A stretch of DNA of 64,000 nucleotides from Lutimaribacter pacificus (GTDB lineage: Bacteria; Pseudomonadota; Alphaproteobacteria; Rhodobacterales; Rhodobacteraceae). The DNA is taken from the NCBI RefSeq assembly GCF_900142185.1, contig NZ_FQZZ01000004.1, positions 248,001 through 312,000 of the forward strand. Reading direction: 5' to 3'. The translations under genes and the position numbers were made by a program. The notes under the pieces are model-generated. The model saw only the letters and a list, made by a program, of their open reading frames with translations. It did no database searches and was not told the DNA's origin. Shown piece by piece: positions 9,101 through 16,928 of this stretch (position 1 is the stretch's first letter; every line of letters begins with the position of its first letter).

Positions 9101-9642
9101 TAAAGGCCCGAGATGCCGGCGGCCTCTTCCAGGATGCGGCGGCGGGCCTTGGGCTTGGCGTTGATCAGCTCGCTGATCTGGCCCTGCCGCACCAGCGCGG
9201 GCGAATGCGCCCCGGTCGATGCGTCGGCGAACAGCATCTGCACATCGCGTGCGCGCACGTCCCTGGAATTGACCTTGTAGGCGCTGCCCACGTCGCGGGT
9301 GATGCGGCGGACGATTTCAAGCTGGTCCTCGTCGTTGAAACCCGGCGGCGCCAGCCGGTCGGAATTGTCGAGGATCAGGCTGACCTCGGCGAAGTTGCGG
9401 GCGGGGCGGGTGGCGGCCCCGGCAAAGATCACGTCTTCCATCCCGCCGCCGCGCATCGCGGTGGGGCGGTTTTCACCCATCACCCAGCGCAACGCCTCCA
9501 GCAGGTTGGACTTGCCGCAACCGTTGGGGCCGACCACGCCGGTCAACCCGTCCCGGATCAGCAGATCGGTCGGATCGACAAAGCTTTTGAAGCCGGTCAG
9601 TCGTAGCTTGGTAAATCGCAAAGCCTGCGCCCCTGATTCCAT
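6166..9642 (-). CDS. smc: chromosome segregation ATPase SMC
   Basis: SMC is the core of bacterial condensin. It forms a dimer of long coiled-coil arms that organises and segregates the chromosome with ScpA and ScpB. The ~1,158-residue product shows the N-terminal head (KLRLTGFKSFVDPTD, Walker A VGPNGCGKSN), two very long coiled coils rich in Ala/Glu/Arg, and a globular hinge in the middle (GWTVLPGYDADQ through LVSLEGDLWRWDGY). The C-terminal head carries signature LSLLSGGEQTLTALAL and Walker B CVLDEVDAPLDD. I chose ATG 9642 because the family starts a few residues before KLRLTGFKSF; ATG 9666 would add eight residues. Confidence 0.97.
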   Translation of the reverse strand: MESGAQALRFTKLRLTGFKSFVDPTDLLIRDGLTGVVGPNGCGKSNLLEALRWVMGENRPTAMRGGGMEDVIFAGAATRPARNFAEVSLILDNSDRLAPPGFNDEDQLEIVRRITRDVGSAYKVNSRDVRARDVQMLFADASTGAHSPALVRQGQISELINAKPKARRRILEEAAGISGLYQRRHEAELKLKGAEQNLARVDDVIEQLANQLAQLERQARQAARYRSIGDELRHAEGLLLYRRWKEADEARLAAEAQLRERVTAAAQAEAAARQSAKAREAAEDALPPRREEEAVAAAILQRLQVQRDTLADQEERALQTIETLQNRIAQLTRDIERETGLNRDAGETIERLEWEQAELAKAGEGHSDRLEAAAEAAREAASVLQDRETDLSERTEDVARLAARHQSANRYLDDTRKMLARSEAEAEKARDAVRQSKAALEGAEADFAAARGAEAEATQTAANADEALKLAETARAEAQEREADVRAELSEAEGELNALRAEVTALARLLERDTAEGGQIMDRLQVEQGFEKALGAALADDLRAPEVDADGPSGWTVLPGYDADQALPEGVTALSRHVSVPDVLQRRMSQIGLVGSDDGPRLQKYLKPGQRLVSLEGDLWRWDGYRAWAEDAPSAAALRLQQLNRLEELKQQMERATARADAARQAHDALAKRLSDLTAADQAARQARRDADRLVNEANRALSRAEADRNLAQSRLESLGLAVTRHEEDSVEARRQLAEAEKAVAELEDLDAARAAVEDIKMTVEAARMTMLTKRSAHDELRREGEARTRRAQEVTKEISGWKHRLQTAETRSAELAQRKAQSEAELKEASAAPEEIAAKRDELGQAIAQAEARRAAAADALSQAEGALRAATEAEREAERAAGEAREARARAEARVDAARETVDYAVGRIEEDMETTPARLLEKLDTDPDRMPAAEAIEADVNRLKRQRDALGAVNLRAEEDKREVEEEHGTLVSEKSDLEEAIKTLRSGIASLNREGRERLLTAFEQVNSNFSLLFRHLFGGGEANLVLVESDDPLEAGLEIMCQPPGKKLSTLSLLSGGEQTLTALALIFAVFLANPAPICVLDEVDAPLDDANVTRFCDLLDEMCRRTETRFLIITHHAVTMARMDRLFGVTMQEQGVSQLVSVDLKKAEQMVA

Positions 9643-9823
9643 AGGTTCAGGGATTTTGCGGCCCATCCCGGGCGCGAGTCAACGAAAACGCCCACGATCT
9701 TGGGTGAATGAGCGAGTTTTCCACAAGATATTGCGGATATCCGCCGGCATATCGCGCCTTCACCGGCTTGACCCCGGCAGCCGGTCGCGGCACCGTCTGC
9801 GCGACATTGCAGCAAGAGGCCCC

Positions 9824-10279
9824 ATGCCCAGAATCGAACCCGCCGATCCCACCGCCCCCGCACCGCGCGCGCTGCTGGCCGCCAGCGCGGCGCTGATGGA
9901 GCAATTGTTCGACGCCGAGGACAACCACTACCTGTCGCCCGAGGAACTGGCGCGGGACGGCATCCATTTCTTCGTCGTGCGGAACGCGGCGGGCGATGCC
10001 ACCGGCACGATCGCACTGGCCGAAAAGGATGGGTATGGCGAGGTCAAGGCGCTGTTCGTCGACCCGGAGGCGCGCGGGCTGGGGCTGGCGCGGGCACTGC
10101 TGGCACATGTCGAGGGCGTGGCGCGCGACCTCGGGCTTGCATGGCTGCGGCTGGAAACCGGCGACAGGCTGTATTCGGCCATCAACCTTTACCGCGCGGC
10201 GGGGTTCACCACCTGCGGGCCGTTCGGCGATTACGAGGCGAATGGCAGCAGCGTCTTCCTCGAAAAGCACCTGATCTAG
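9824..10279 (+). CDS. GNAT-family N-acetyltransferase
   Basis: The 151-residue cytosolic product has the GNAT fold. It shows a beta-bulge segment (EVKALFVDPEARGLGLARALLAHVE) whose R/Q-x-x-G-x-G/A element binds acetyl-CoA pyrophosphate. The C-terminal LYRAAGFTTCGPFGDY is the usual tyrosine-containing strand. These proteins acetylate an amine on a small molecule or peptide; the substrate here is not predictable. The start at 9824 is preceded by CAAGAGG. The gene is divergent from smc, and its last four bases overlap the end of the convergent lipoprotein gene. Confidence 0.85.
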   Translation: MPRIEPADPTAPAPRALLAASAALMEQLFDAEDNHYLSPEELARDGIHFFVVRNAAGDATGTIALAEKDGYGEVKALFVDPEARGLGLARALLAHVEGVARDLGLAWLRLETGDRLYSAINLYRAAGFTTCGPFGDYEANGSSVFLEKHLI

Positions 10280-10671
10280 ACCGGGTCGCAGATGATATCC
10301 CGTATCCGCGCACCCGGCCCGCCCGACGCAGGGCGGGTGAGCACCGCGCAGCTATAGGACGGCGGAGCAGGTGGCGGCGCGCCATGGCCCCCGCAATCCA
10401 GCGCGGCGCGGATCATCGCCTGATCGCCACCCAGCCGCCGCACCTTGCACCCGCTGACCTGTTCGATGGCAATCACGGCGCGCGGGCCGACCGGCCCCAT
10501 GCGCGGCGCGTATTCGGAATTGATCCGTATCGCCTCGGCCTGCGCGCCCTTGATACGCACGTCGAAAACCGAGGGCGCAACCGTCACCCGCACCGGCACC
10601 ACACCCCGAAATCCGGGGCTGGGCGTGTTGCAGGCAGCCAGAAGCAGGGTGAGGCACAGGACGATACGCAT
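10276..10671 (-). CDS. small lipoprotein of unknown function
   Basis: The 131-residue product starts with a lipoprotein signal (MRIVLCLTLLLAACNTPSP) whose LAAC lipobox gives a lipidated Cys, so it should be anchored in a periplasm-facing membrane. The mature part has beta-rich sequence and three further cysteines near the end (VSGCKV, LDCGG, SCAVL, IICDPV). I do not recognise a domain. ATG 10671 is chosen because it begins the signal peptide. It ends head to head with the GNAT gene, with a 4-base overlap. Confidence 0.75.
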   Translation of the reverse strand: MRIVLCLTLLLAACNTPSPGFRGVVPVRVTVAPSVFDVRIKGAQAEAIRINSEYAPRMGPVGPRAVIAIEQVSGCKVRRLGGDQAMIRAALDCGGHGAPPPAPPSYSCAVLTRPASGGPGARIRDIICDPV

Positions 10672-10746
10672 GGGCCATGGAAACCCGGGCAAGGTTAACC
10701 GCGGGTTAATTCCCCCGTGCCGGGCTGCGACAATTGACTCCTTTGT

Positions 10747-10787
10747 ATTCCGCAATCGGAATGTTATTTATATTCCAATCCTGGAAT
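10747..10787 (+). promoter_or_regulatory. pair of ATTCC-N6-GGAAT operators
   Basis: Two perfect inverted repeats, 10747-10762 and 10772-10787, share the form ATTCC-N6-GGAAT. Their centres are 25 bp apart, about 2.4 helical turns. They lie between a TTGACT hexamer (10734-10739) and the AAGGAG ribosome site of the downstream membrane-protein gene. The form equals ATTC-N8-GAAT, which as I recall is the consensus of the persulfide-sensing ArsR-type repressors SqrR/BigR. The cognate regulator is not adjacent. Confidence 0.6.
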
Positions 10788-10803
10788 TCAAAGGAGTCGC
10801 GCA

Positions 10804-12018
10804 ATGCCCGATACCTTGAAACGCCCGGCGGATGCCTATTCTCCGCTCTATTTCCTTGCCTCGCTCGGGGCGGGCGGGCTGTCGGTCAGCTTTTTCATGT
10901 ACCTGATGTTCTGGGTGCCGCATCCCGGCCGCCCCGTCCCGGTGTTCGAGGATATCTCGGCCGCGTTCGCCACCGGCAGGATGCCGATGCAGGCGGCCAT
11001 TATCGTGGCGGTGCTGGGCATCGCGGCCTTTGCCTTTCTGAACGTGAAATCGCTGATCTGGAATTTCTCGGCCCTGTCGGCGTTCCGAAAAACCGAAGGC
11101 TACACCGCGCTGCGCAATTCGAACGCGGAAACCACCCTGCTGGCCGCGCCGCTGGCCACCGCGATGACGGTGAACGCGATGTTCATCCTCGGCCTCGTCT
11201 TCGTGCCGGGATTGTGGAGCGTCATCGAATATCTGTTCCCCATGGCGCTGGTCGCGTTCCTGGGGCTGGGCGTCTGGGCGTTCCGCACCATCGGCGATTT
11301 CCTGGGGCGCGTGCTGACCACCGGCGGTGTGTTCGACGTGACCGCGCATAACAGCTTTGCCCAGCTTCTGCCGGCCTTCGCCATTTCAATGATCGCAGTG
11401 GGCCTTGCCGCCCCCGCCGCGATGAGCGGCAATGCCCTGACCGTGGGTATCGCGCTGGTGCTGTCGACCTTTTTCGGGTTCGCCGCGATCACCTATACGG
11501 TGGTGGCCGCCATCACGGCGTTCAATTCGATGCTGCAACACGGCACCGCGAAAGACTCCGGGCCGACCCTGATGGTGATCGTGCCGATCATGACCGTTCT
11601 GGGCATCATGTTCCTGCGCCAGGGCCACGGGCTGCATACCGGGTTCGACGCGCACACGACCCCCGGTGAAACCATGGTGTTCCTTGCCCGCCTGCTGACC
11701 GTGCAGATTCTGTTTCTGCTGCTGGGGATGCTGGTGCTGCGCCGGCAGGGCTATTTCACCGATTACGTGCTCGGCACAAAAACCTCGCCCGGGTCCTATG
11801 CGCTGGTCTGCCCCGGCGTCGCGCTGAGCGTGATGCTGCAGTTCTTCATCAACAAGGGCCTGGTCGAGGCCGGCGTGATCGACAAGTTCGGCGTGGCCTT
11901 CTGGGTGCTGACCGCGATCGCCCTGGCCGCGCAGGCGGCGATGATCGCGCTGGTCCTGCGCCTGAACCGCCAGCATTTCGGCAAGGCGCGGCAAGCCGCC
12001 GCCCTGCCCGCGGAATAA
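10804..12018 (+). CDS. multi-pass membrane protein, possibly TsoY-like or TehA/SLAC1-like
   Basis: The 404-residue product has about ten hydrophobic helices and no signal peptide, so it is an integral inner-membrane protein. The pattern (SPLYFLASLGAGGLSVSFF at the start, FWVPHPG, repeated helices with conserved Gly/Phe) recalls the SLAC1/TehA transporter type and a Rhodobacteraceae family named TsoY. I cannot confirm either. It is monocistronic: two operator-like palindromes precede it and a terminator follows at 12044-12074. The operators suggest induction by sulfide or persulfide, hence a role in sulfur-compound transport or respiration, which is inference. Confidence 0.5.
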   Translation: MPDTLKRPADAYSPLYFLASLGAGGLSVSFFMYLMFWVPHPGRPVPVFEDISAAFATGRMPMQAAIIVAVLGIAAFAFLNVKSLIWNFSALSAFRKTEGYTALRNSNAETTLLAAPLATAMTVNAMFILGLVFVPGLWSVIEYLFPMALVAFLGLGVWAFRTIGDFLGRVLTTGGVFDVTAHNSFAQLLPAFAISMIAVGLAAPAAMSGNALTVGIALVLSTFFGFAAITYTVVAAITAFNSMLQHGTAKDSGPTLMVIVPIMTVLGIMFLRQGHGLHTGFDAHTTPGETMVFLARLLTVQILFLLLGMLVLRRQGYFTDYVLGTKTSPGSYALVCPGVALSVMLQFFINKGLVEAGVIDKFGVAFWVLTAIALAAQAAMIALVLRLNRQHFGKARQAAALPAE

Positions 12019-12043
12019 GCCAACCTCCCATTGGCTGACCCTG

Positions 12044-12074
12044 GGGCGTTCGGAGCGATCCGGGCGCCCTTTTT
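12044..12074 (+). terminator. Rho-independent terminator
   Basis: An interrupted GC stem (GGGCG 12044-12048 with CGCCC 12065-12069, plus an inner CGG/CCG pairing) is followed by five T residues (12070-12074). It separates the membrane-protein gene from lrgA. Confidence 0.65.
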
Positions 12075-12138
12075 CTGCACCGTGGACAGGCCGCCCAGAC
12101 CGTCTAGAGTGGGGAGAAACACCAAAGGGGGCAGGCCG

Positions 12139-12498
12139 GTGATCGCGCATCTGGCAATATTCTTGTCGTTCCAGCTTGCGGGCGAGGTGATCGCCCGTGG
12201 CGCGGGCCTGCCGGTGCCGGGGCCGGTTCTGGGGCTGGCGCTGCTCTTGCTGGCCTGTATCGCGGCGCCCGCCCTCGGCCAACGCCTGCTGGCCACCGCT
12301 CAGGGGTTGCTGTCGCACCTGTCGCTTCTGTTCGTGCCTGCCGGGGTGGGCGTGGTGGCGCATATTGGCACGCTCGGCCCGGCCGCGCCCGCGCTGCTGG
12401 TGGCGCTGGTGGGTTCGACCCTGCTGGCACTGGTCACGGGGGCAGCGGTGTTCGTGGCGCTGGCCCGCCTCACCCGATCCGGGGCGGGCCATGACTGA
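12139..12498 (+). CDS. lrgA: CidA/LrgA-family membrane protein
   Basis: The 119-residue product has four hydrophobic helices with the LrgA signatures FLSFQLAGEVIARGAGLPVPGPVLG and LLFVPAGVGVVAH. LrgA/CidA proteins are holin-like membrane proteins that, with LrgB, affect murein hydrolase activity and in several bacteria transport pyruvate or glycolate. The GTG at 12139 follows a GGGGGCAGG ribosome site and is the family start; an upstream in-frame frame adds non-homologous residues. The gene overlaps lrgB by eight bases. Confidence 0.85.
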   Translation: MIAHLAIFLSFQLAGEVIARGAGLPVPGPVLGLALLLLACIAAPALGQRLLATAQGLLSHLSLLFVPAGVGVVAHIGTLGPAAPALLVALVGSTLLALVTGAAVFVALARLTRSGAGHD

Positions 12499-13213
12499 CC
12501 TGCCCGCCATCTGGTCCTATCTCAGCCGTGAACCGCTGCTCTGGCTGACCGCCACGCTGATTGCCTATGTCGCGGGCGATGCGGCCTCGCGGCGGTCGGG
12601 GCGCAACCCGGTGGTGAACCCGGTGCTGGTCGCCATGATCCTGCTGTCGCTTGTCCTCTGGGCCACCGGCACCCCCTACCCGACCTATTTCGAAGGCGCG
12701 CAATTCGTGCATTTCATGCTGGGCCCGGCCACGGTGGCGCTGGCGCTGCCGCTGTGGTCGAACCTCGCGCATGTGCGCGCCACGCTGGTCCCGATGCTGG
12801 GTGCGCTCGTGGCCGGGTCCGTGGTGGCCATCCTGTCGGCGCTGTGGATCGCGCAGGCCCTTGGGGTAGAGGGCCCGGCGCTGCTGTCGCTGGCACCGAA
12901 ATCGACGACCGCGCCGGTGGCCATCGGCATTTCGGAGCAACTGGGCGGCCTGCCCACGCTGACCGCCGCGCTGGTGATCCTGACCGGCATCATCGGCGCG
13001 GTAATCGTGACGCCGCTGATGAACCTGCTGCGCATCAGCGACTGGCGGGCCCGCGGTTTTGCCGTGGGCGTGGCCGCGCATGGGATCGGCACCGCGCGGG
13101 CGTTCCAGGTGAACGAAACCGCCGGCGCCTTCGCGGGCATCGGCATGGGGCTGAACGCCCTGCTGACCGCGATCCTGGCGCCGTGGATCGTGGCCATCCT
13201 GTTTTCCGGCTGA
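12491..13213 (+). CDS. lrgB: LrgB-family membrane protein
   Basis: The 240-residue product has the LrgB fold: hydrophobic helices with NPVVNPVLVAMILLS, FMLGPATVALALPLW and the family core LAPKSTTAPVAIGISE. Near the end it has AAHGIGTARAFQVNET. LrgB works with LrgA in the inner membrane. Overlap with lrgA indicates translational coupling. A FadR-type regulator of the pyruvate/lactate-responsive kind lies 60 bp downstream, consistent with a pyruvate-related role, but this link is inference. Confidence 0.9.
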   Translation: MTDLPAIWSYLSREPLLWLTATLIAYVAGDAASRRSGRNPVVNPVLVAMILLSLVLWATGTPYPTYFEGAQFVHFMLGPATVALALPLWSNLAHVRATLVPMLGALVAGSVVAILSALWIAQALGVEGPALLSLAPKSTTAPVAIGISEQLGGLPTLTAALVILTGIIGAVIVTPLMNLLRISDWRARGFAVGVAAHGIGTARAFQVNETAGAFAGIGMGLNALLTAILAPWIVAILFSG

Positions 13214-13273
13214 GGCTTGCCCACGCCCGGCGGCGATCATATCCTCTGACCGACCCGAAGATACGAGGACGCA

Positions 13274-14041
13274 ATGCCCTTTCAACCCGTGCAGCCCGAA
13301 AAGCTGTCCACCGCGGTGACGCGGCAGATCGAGAAACTGATCCTGCGCGGCATCCTGCGCCCCGGAGAGCGGCTGCCGTCCGAGCGTGAGCTGTCCGAAC
13401 GGCTGGGCGTATCGCGCCCCTCGCTGCGCGAAGCCATCGCCGAGCTGCAGGACAAGGGCCTTCTGAGCGCACGCGCCGGGGCGGGCATCTACGTGGCCGA
13501 CGTGCTGGGCAGCGCCTTTTCCGACGCGCTGATCCGGCTGTTCGCCGATCACGAACAGGCGGTGTTCGACTACGTGTCGTTCCGGCGCGACATGGAGGGG
13601 CTGGCCGCCGAACGCGCGGCGCGCTTTGCCTCGGACACCGACCTGCAGGTGATCCAGACCATACTGGACAAGATGGAGGCCGCGCATCTCAAACGCGACC
13701 CCACCGACGAGGCCCGGCTGGATGCCGATTTCCACCTGGCAATCATCGAGGCCAGCAACAACGTGATCATGCTGCACATGATGCGCTCGATGTACCAGCT
13801 TTTGCAGCAGGGCGTGTTCTACAACCGGCAAACCATGTTCAAGCAACGCACCACGCGCGACATGCTGCTGGATCAGCACCGGGCGATCAACGACGCGCTG
13901 CAGGCCCGCGACCCCGAGGGCGCGCGCGCCGCGGTCGAGGCGCACCTGTCCTATGTCGAACGCGCGTTGCAGGATCAGCACAAGGCCGACCGGAACGAGG
14001 AAATCGCCCGCCTGCGGCTGGAGCATCAAAAGGCGCGCTGA
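13274..14041 (+). CDS. FadR-subfamily GntR transcriptional regulator (PdhR/LldR-like)
   Basis: The 255-residue protein has an N-terminal winged helix (residues ~8-75; RGILRPGERLPSERELSERL, VSRPSLREAIAELQDKGLL). Its C-terminal FCD domain binds a ligand through a metal, using the Asp/His pattern DADFHLAIIEASNN and DQHRAINDAL. Such regulators typically sense small carboxylates (pyruvate, lactate, glycolate). It is preceded by lrgAB and followed by the atp terminator. ATG 13274 follows ACGAGGACG. Targets cannot be read directly; lrgAB is the nearest candidate. Confidence 0.88.
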   Translation: MPFQPVQPEKLSTAVTRQIEKLILRGILRPGERLPSERELSERLGVSRPSLREAIAELQDKGLLSARAGAGIYVADVLGSAFSDALIRLFADHEQAVFDYVSFRRDMEGLAAERAARFASDTDLQVIQTILDKMEAAHLKRDPTDEARLDADFHLAIIEASNNVIMLHMMRSMYQLLQQGVFYNRQTMFKQRTTRDMLLDQHRAINDALQARDPEGARAAVEAHLSYVERALQDQHKADRNEEIARLRLEHQKAR

Positions 14042-14050
14042 CCGGAACGG

Positions 14051-14081
14051 AAAAATGCCCGCGCATCGTGATGCACGGGCG
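14051..14081 (-). terminator. Rho-independent terminator of the atp F0 operon
   Basis: On the minus strand a GC stem (14057-14080, GCCCG...CGGGC with an inner GCAT/ATGC pairing) is followed by a run of five T residues (A at 14051-14055 on plus). It lies just after the atpF stop and also closes the convergent regulator gene. Confidence 0.8.
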
Positions 14082-14114
14082 TTCCTTAAGTCCGGTGTGC
14101 GATGCCGGCCGGCG

Positions 14115-14672
14115 TCAGTGCAGCTTGTCGCCCACTTCGGCAATCGCGGCGTCGATCAGCTTGTTGCCCTCGGTCGCGGTCATCTGCTTGGCGATCACGC
14201 CGCGGGCGGCGCTGACGGCCACCTTGACAGCCGTGTTGCGCACTTCCTTGACGGCATTCGCCTCAGCCGAGGCGATCTGGTCCCCGGCGGCCTGCAGGCG
14301 ACGCTCGATCGACTTCTGCAGATCGGCCTTGGCCTGCTCGGCGGCCAGTTCGGCCTCTTGCCTGGCGTGGACGATGATGCGGTCGGCCTGCTCCTGCACT
14401 TCCTTCTGCTTGCGCTCGTAGGAGGCCAGGATCGTCTGGGCCTCTTCCCGCAGCGCGCGCGCCTCGTCCAGCTCCGAGCGGATACCGTCGGCGCGCTTGT
14501 CCAGCATACCGCCCAGCATCGAGGGAACCTTGAAGTAGAACAGGACCGCAACAAACAGCAGGAAACCCAGCGTCACGATGAAGTCGGTGTTGCCGAGCGA
14601 AAAGAACGGCCCGCTGGCGGCAAAGGCCGGGCTGGCGGCGGTCAGGGCGGCGAGGATGGCAATCTTGCGCAT
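14115..14672 (-). CDS. atpF: F0F1 ATP synthase subunit b
   Basis: Subunit b is one half of the peripheral stalk that holds F1 to the membrane motor. The 185-residue product has an N-terminal hydrophobic leader (AILAALTAASPAFAAS), a membrane segment (FIVTLGFLLFVAVLFYFKVPSML) and a long charged helix. That helix carries DKRADGIRSELDEARALREEA and continues to a C-terminal dimerisation region. A signal-like leader on b is typical for Rhodobacterales. It is the last gene of atpI-atpB-atpE-atpF'-atpF and starts five bases after the b' stop. Confidence 0.95.
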   Translation of the reverse strand: MRKIAILAALTAASPAFAASGPFFSLGNTDFIVTLGFLLFVAVLFYFKVPSMLGGMLDKRADGIRSELDEARALREEAQTILASYERKQKEVQEQADRIIVHARQEAELAAEQAKADLQKSIERRLQAAGDQIASAEANAVKEVRNTAVKVAVSAARGVIAKQMTATEGNKLIDAAIAEVGDKLH

Positions 14673-14677
14673 GATGC

Positions 14678-15214
14678 TTACCCTTTCATCCGGTCGGCCA
14701 CGGCGGCGGCCACGGTCTTGGCGTCGGCCTTGCCACCCATCGCGGCGACGATCTCGGCGGCGGTATCGCGGGCCACCTCTTCGACGCTTTGCATGGCACC
14801 GGCGCGGATCTCGGCGATCTTCTTTTCGCCCTCGGCGGTCCGGGCCGCGATCTCGGCATCGGCCTTTGCGGTGGCGGCGTCCAGGTCGGCCTGAATCTCT
14901 GCCTTGGCCTCGGCGATGATGCGCTGTGCCTCGGCACGGGCATCGGCGAGGGCCTTGTTATAGGCTTCTTCGGCCTCGACCGCCTTGGCCTTGAGGTCTT
15001 CGGCAGCGGCGATGTCGTTGGTGATGGTCCCCTGACGCTCGGCCAGCACGGCCGCGATGCGCGGCAGCGCGATGCGCGACAGGACGAAATAGATCACGAC
15101 CAGCGTGACCAGAAGCCAGAAAATCTGGTTGCCCCAGTTCGAGAAATCGAGCTGCGGCATTCCGGGTGCGGAAGCCCCGTTTGCTGCGTCAGCGGCGTGC
15201 GTTTCGGTCGCCAT
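14678..15214 (-). CDS. atpG: F0F1 ATP synthase subunit b'
   Basis: This is the second peripheral-stalk protein, found in photosynthetic lineages and alphaproteobacteria as b' (atpF', also atpG). The 178 residues comprise a Pro/Ala-rich N-terminus, one membrane helix ([20 protein letters not shown]), and a long Ala/Glu/Lys coiled coil with [26 protein letters not shown]. Gene order and pairing with a longer b confirm the assignment. The ribosome site GGAGGACG precedes the ATG. Confidence 0.94.
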   Translation of the reverse strand: MATETHAADAANGASAPGMPQLDFSNWGNQIFWLLVTLVVIYFVLSRIALPRIAAVLAERQGTITNDIAAAEDLKAKAVEAEEAYNKALADARAEAQRIIAEAKAEIQADLDAATAKADAEIAARTAEGEKKIAEIRAGAMQSVEEVARDTAAEIVAAMGGKADAKTVAAAVADRMKG

Positions 15215-15246
15215 GTCGTCCTCCTTGGGGAACTTTCCGTTTGCAC

Positions 15247-15280
15247 CGGGCAGTCACGCGATGAAAGCGGTGACTGCCCG
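15247..15280 (-). promoter_or_regulatory. intercistronic stem-loop between atpE and the b' gene
   Basis: A perfect 11-bp stem (15247-15257 with 15270-15280; CGGGCAGTCAC / GTGACTGCCCG) has a 12-nt loop and no T-tract. Inside an operon such hairpins often stabilise the upstream cistron or attenuate the downstream one. Here that would favour subunit c, which is needed in many copies. Confidence 0.5.
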
Positions 15281-15306
15281 ACCGTAAGGATCGGGTTCCG
15301 TAAGGC

Positions 15307-15531
15307 TCAGACGGCGAACATCAGCAGCAGAGCGACCAGGAACGAGAAGATGCCCAGGGCTTCTGCGAAGGCGATGCCGATGAAGAGGGTCGCGGTCTGC
15401 GACGCGGCAGCCGAGGGGTTGCGCAGTGCGCCGGCAAGAAAGTTGCCCGCCACGTTGCCCACACCGATTGCGGCTGCGCCCGAACCGATTGCTGCCAGGC
15501 CTGCGCCGATATGTGCCAGTTGACCTTCCAT
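15307..15531 (-). CDS. atpE: F0F1 ATP synthase subunit c
   Basis: This 74-residue proteolipid forms the rotating c-ring. It has two transmembrane helices: the first with the [16 protein letters not shown] glycine/alanine pattern, the second with the proton-carrying glutamate in [13 protein letters not shown]. The polar loop is LRNPSA. It is separated from atpB by 70 bp and from the b' gene by 92 bp, each gap holding a stem-loop. Confidence 0.97.
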   Translation of the reverse strand: MEGQLAHIGAGLAAIGSGAAAIGVGNVAGNFLAGALRNPSAAASQTATLFIGIAFAEALGIFSFLVALLLMFAV

Positions 15532-15579
15532 GGGTATGTCTCCTTACGATTGGAAGTTGGAATTTTGGGGTTTGCGTAG

Positions 15580-15598
15580 GGTGGGCAGCCTGCCCACC
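15580..15598 (-). promoter_or_regulatory. intercistronic stem-loop between atpB and atpE
   Basis: The 19-nt palindrome GGTGGGCAGCCTGCCCACC allows a 7-bp stem around a 5-nt loop. It lies four bases past the atpB stop and upstream of the atpE ribosome site, without a T-tract. With the hairpin at 15247-15280 it brackets atpE. Confidence 0.45.
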
Positions 15599-15601
15599 GC
15601 G

Positions 15602-16360
15602 TTAGTGCGACGGATGCAGCGCATCCTTCAGATACACGCAGGTCAGGATGGTAAAGACGTAGGCCTGGATGAAGGCCACCAGAACCTCGAGCCCGTACAT
15701 CGCCGTGATCGCCACGACCGAGACCGGGCTGATGACCGCGATGGCGGCAAAGCCCGCGAACACCTTGATCACCGCGTGGCCCGCCATGACGTTGCCGGCA
15801 AGACGAATGGAGTGGCTGACCGGGCGCACGAAATACGAGATCAGCTCGATGATCGCCAGGATCGGGCGCAGCGCCAGCGGCGCCGACTTGACCCAGAACA
15901 GCTCAAGGAACCTGGCGCCGTTCTTGACGAAACCGACGATGGTGACGGTGACGAACACCATCAGCGCCAGCACCACGGTGACCGCGAAATGCGACGTGGT
16001 GGTAAAGCTCATCGGGATCAGGCCCAGGAAGTTGGCGAAGACGATGAACATGAACAGCGTCATGATATAGGGGAAAAAGGCCACGGCATCCTTGCCGGCC
16101 ACGTCCTCGACCATCTTGTAGACGAAGCCATAGGCCAGCTCGGCAATCGACTGCGTGCGCGACGGGATGACCGCGCGGCGCGAGGTGCCCAGAACCATCA
16201 GCACGATCACCGCCAGCACGGCGATGGCCATCCACAGCGTCACGTTGGTGACGGTGAAGAATCCGACCGCCCCCTCACCGAACAGCGGCTCGACGATGAA
16301 CTGATCCATCGGGTGAAAAACCAGGCCGCCCTCTTCGGCACCATGCGTTTCGGTCGCCAT
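15602..16360 (-). CDS. atpB: F0F1 ATP synthase subunit a
   Basis: Subunit a forms the proton half-channels against the c-ring. The 252-residue product has the expected membrane helices and the essential arginine in [17 protein letters not shown]. It also has [25 protein letters not shown], here shortened, and a C-terminal [22 protein letters not shown] 16360 is preceded by AAGAGGA at good spacing. A TTG six bases earlier would overlap the atpI stop. Confidence 0.96.
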   Translation of the reverse strand: MATETHGAEEGGLVFHPMDQFIVEPLFGEGAVGFFTVTNVTLWMAIAVLAVIVLMVLGTSRRAVIPSRTQSIAELAYGFVYKMVEDVAGKDAVAFFPYIMTLFMFIVFANFLGLIPMSFTTTSHFAVTVVLALMVFVTVTIVGFVKNGARFLELFWVKSAPLALRPILAIIELISYFVRPVSHSIRLAGNVMAGHAVIKVFAGFAAIAVISPVSVVAITAMYGLEVLVAFIQAYVFTILTCVYLKDALHPSH

Positions 16361-16362
16361 GC

Positions 16363-16710
16363 TCAATCCTCTTTCTCGTCCCCGGCCTTTTGGGCCGCGA
16401 TTTCCCCGTCCTGGATTTCGCGCGCCGAGCGGATCATCGTCTTGACCCCGGCGGCAAGCCCCAGAAATGTAAACAGCACCATGAATATCGGCAGGGTGCC
16501 GATCAGGCTGTCCAGCCCGTATCCGATGCCAAAACCGATCCCCAGACCGGCCACGAGTTCGATCACCATCCGCCAGGCAAGCTGCGCCTGTGAATAATGC
16601 TCTTCCATGTGGGGCCTGGGCGCATTCGCGGCTTTCGCCGCCTCGATCTTCGCCTCAAGCTCGGCCAGTTGGCGCTGCTTTTCGGGATCGGTCACCGCGT
16701 AAACCCCCAT
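16363..16710 (-). CDS. atpI: ATP synthase assembly protein AtpI
   Basis: This 115-residue protein has a charged N-terminal helix ([20 protein letters not shown]) and two transmembrane helices ([19 protein letters not shown] and [20 protein letters not shown]), the AtpI pattern. It helps assemble the c-ring and heads the F0 operon two bases before atpB. The start is placed at the ATG opening [11 protein letters not shown]; a GTG two codons later is possible. Upstream frame extensions are not conserved in character. Confidence 0.85.
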   Translation of the reverse strand: MGVYAVTDPEKQRQLAELEAKIEAAKAANAPRPHMEEHYSQAQLAWRMVIELVAGLGIGFGIGYGLDSLIGTLPIFMVLFTFLGLAAGVKTMIRSAREIQDGEIAAQKAGDEKED

Positions 16711-16880
16711 GGGATAGCTTGGCGCTTTGCTACGGTGCGGCAAGCCCCGAGTCAAGCGCCCGTGATGCACCGGAGATAACGATGCATCATATTGATATGC
16801 CTGAGTTTTTTCAAACCCTCGACTCCAGCAGGCAGCGCGCCGCACCCGCTGTTTGCGCCAACGGCCCGCAAAACCCATAT

Positions 16881-16896
16881 TCAACCAAATGGTTGA
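16881..16896 (+). promoter_or_regulatory. ArsR-type operator overlapping a promoter
   Basis: The perfect palindrome TCAACCAAATGGTTGA (apart from the AA centre) overlaps TTGACG (16893-16898). With a 17-bp spacer this leads to GATAGC (16916-16921). Transcription would begin at about 16928, essentially at the ArsR start codon at 16929, giving a near-leaderless mRNA. The sequence form matches operators I associate with SdpR-like ArsR autoregulators. Confidence 0.55.
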
Positions 16897-16928
16897 CGAT
16901 TGCCCGGCCCCACGCGATAGCAAACCCC

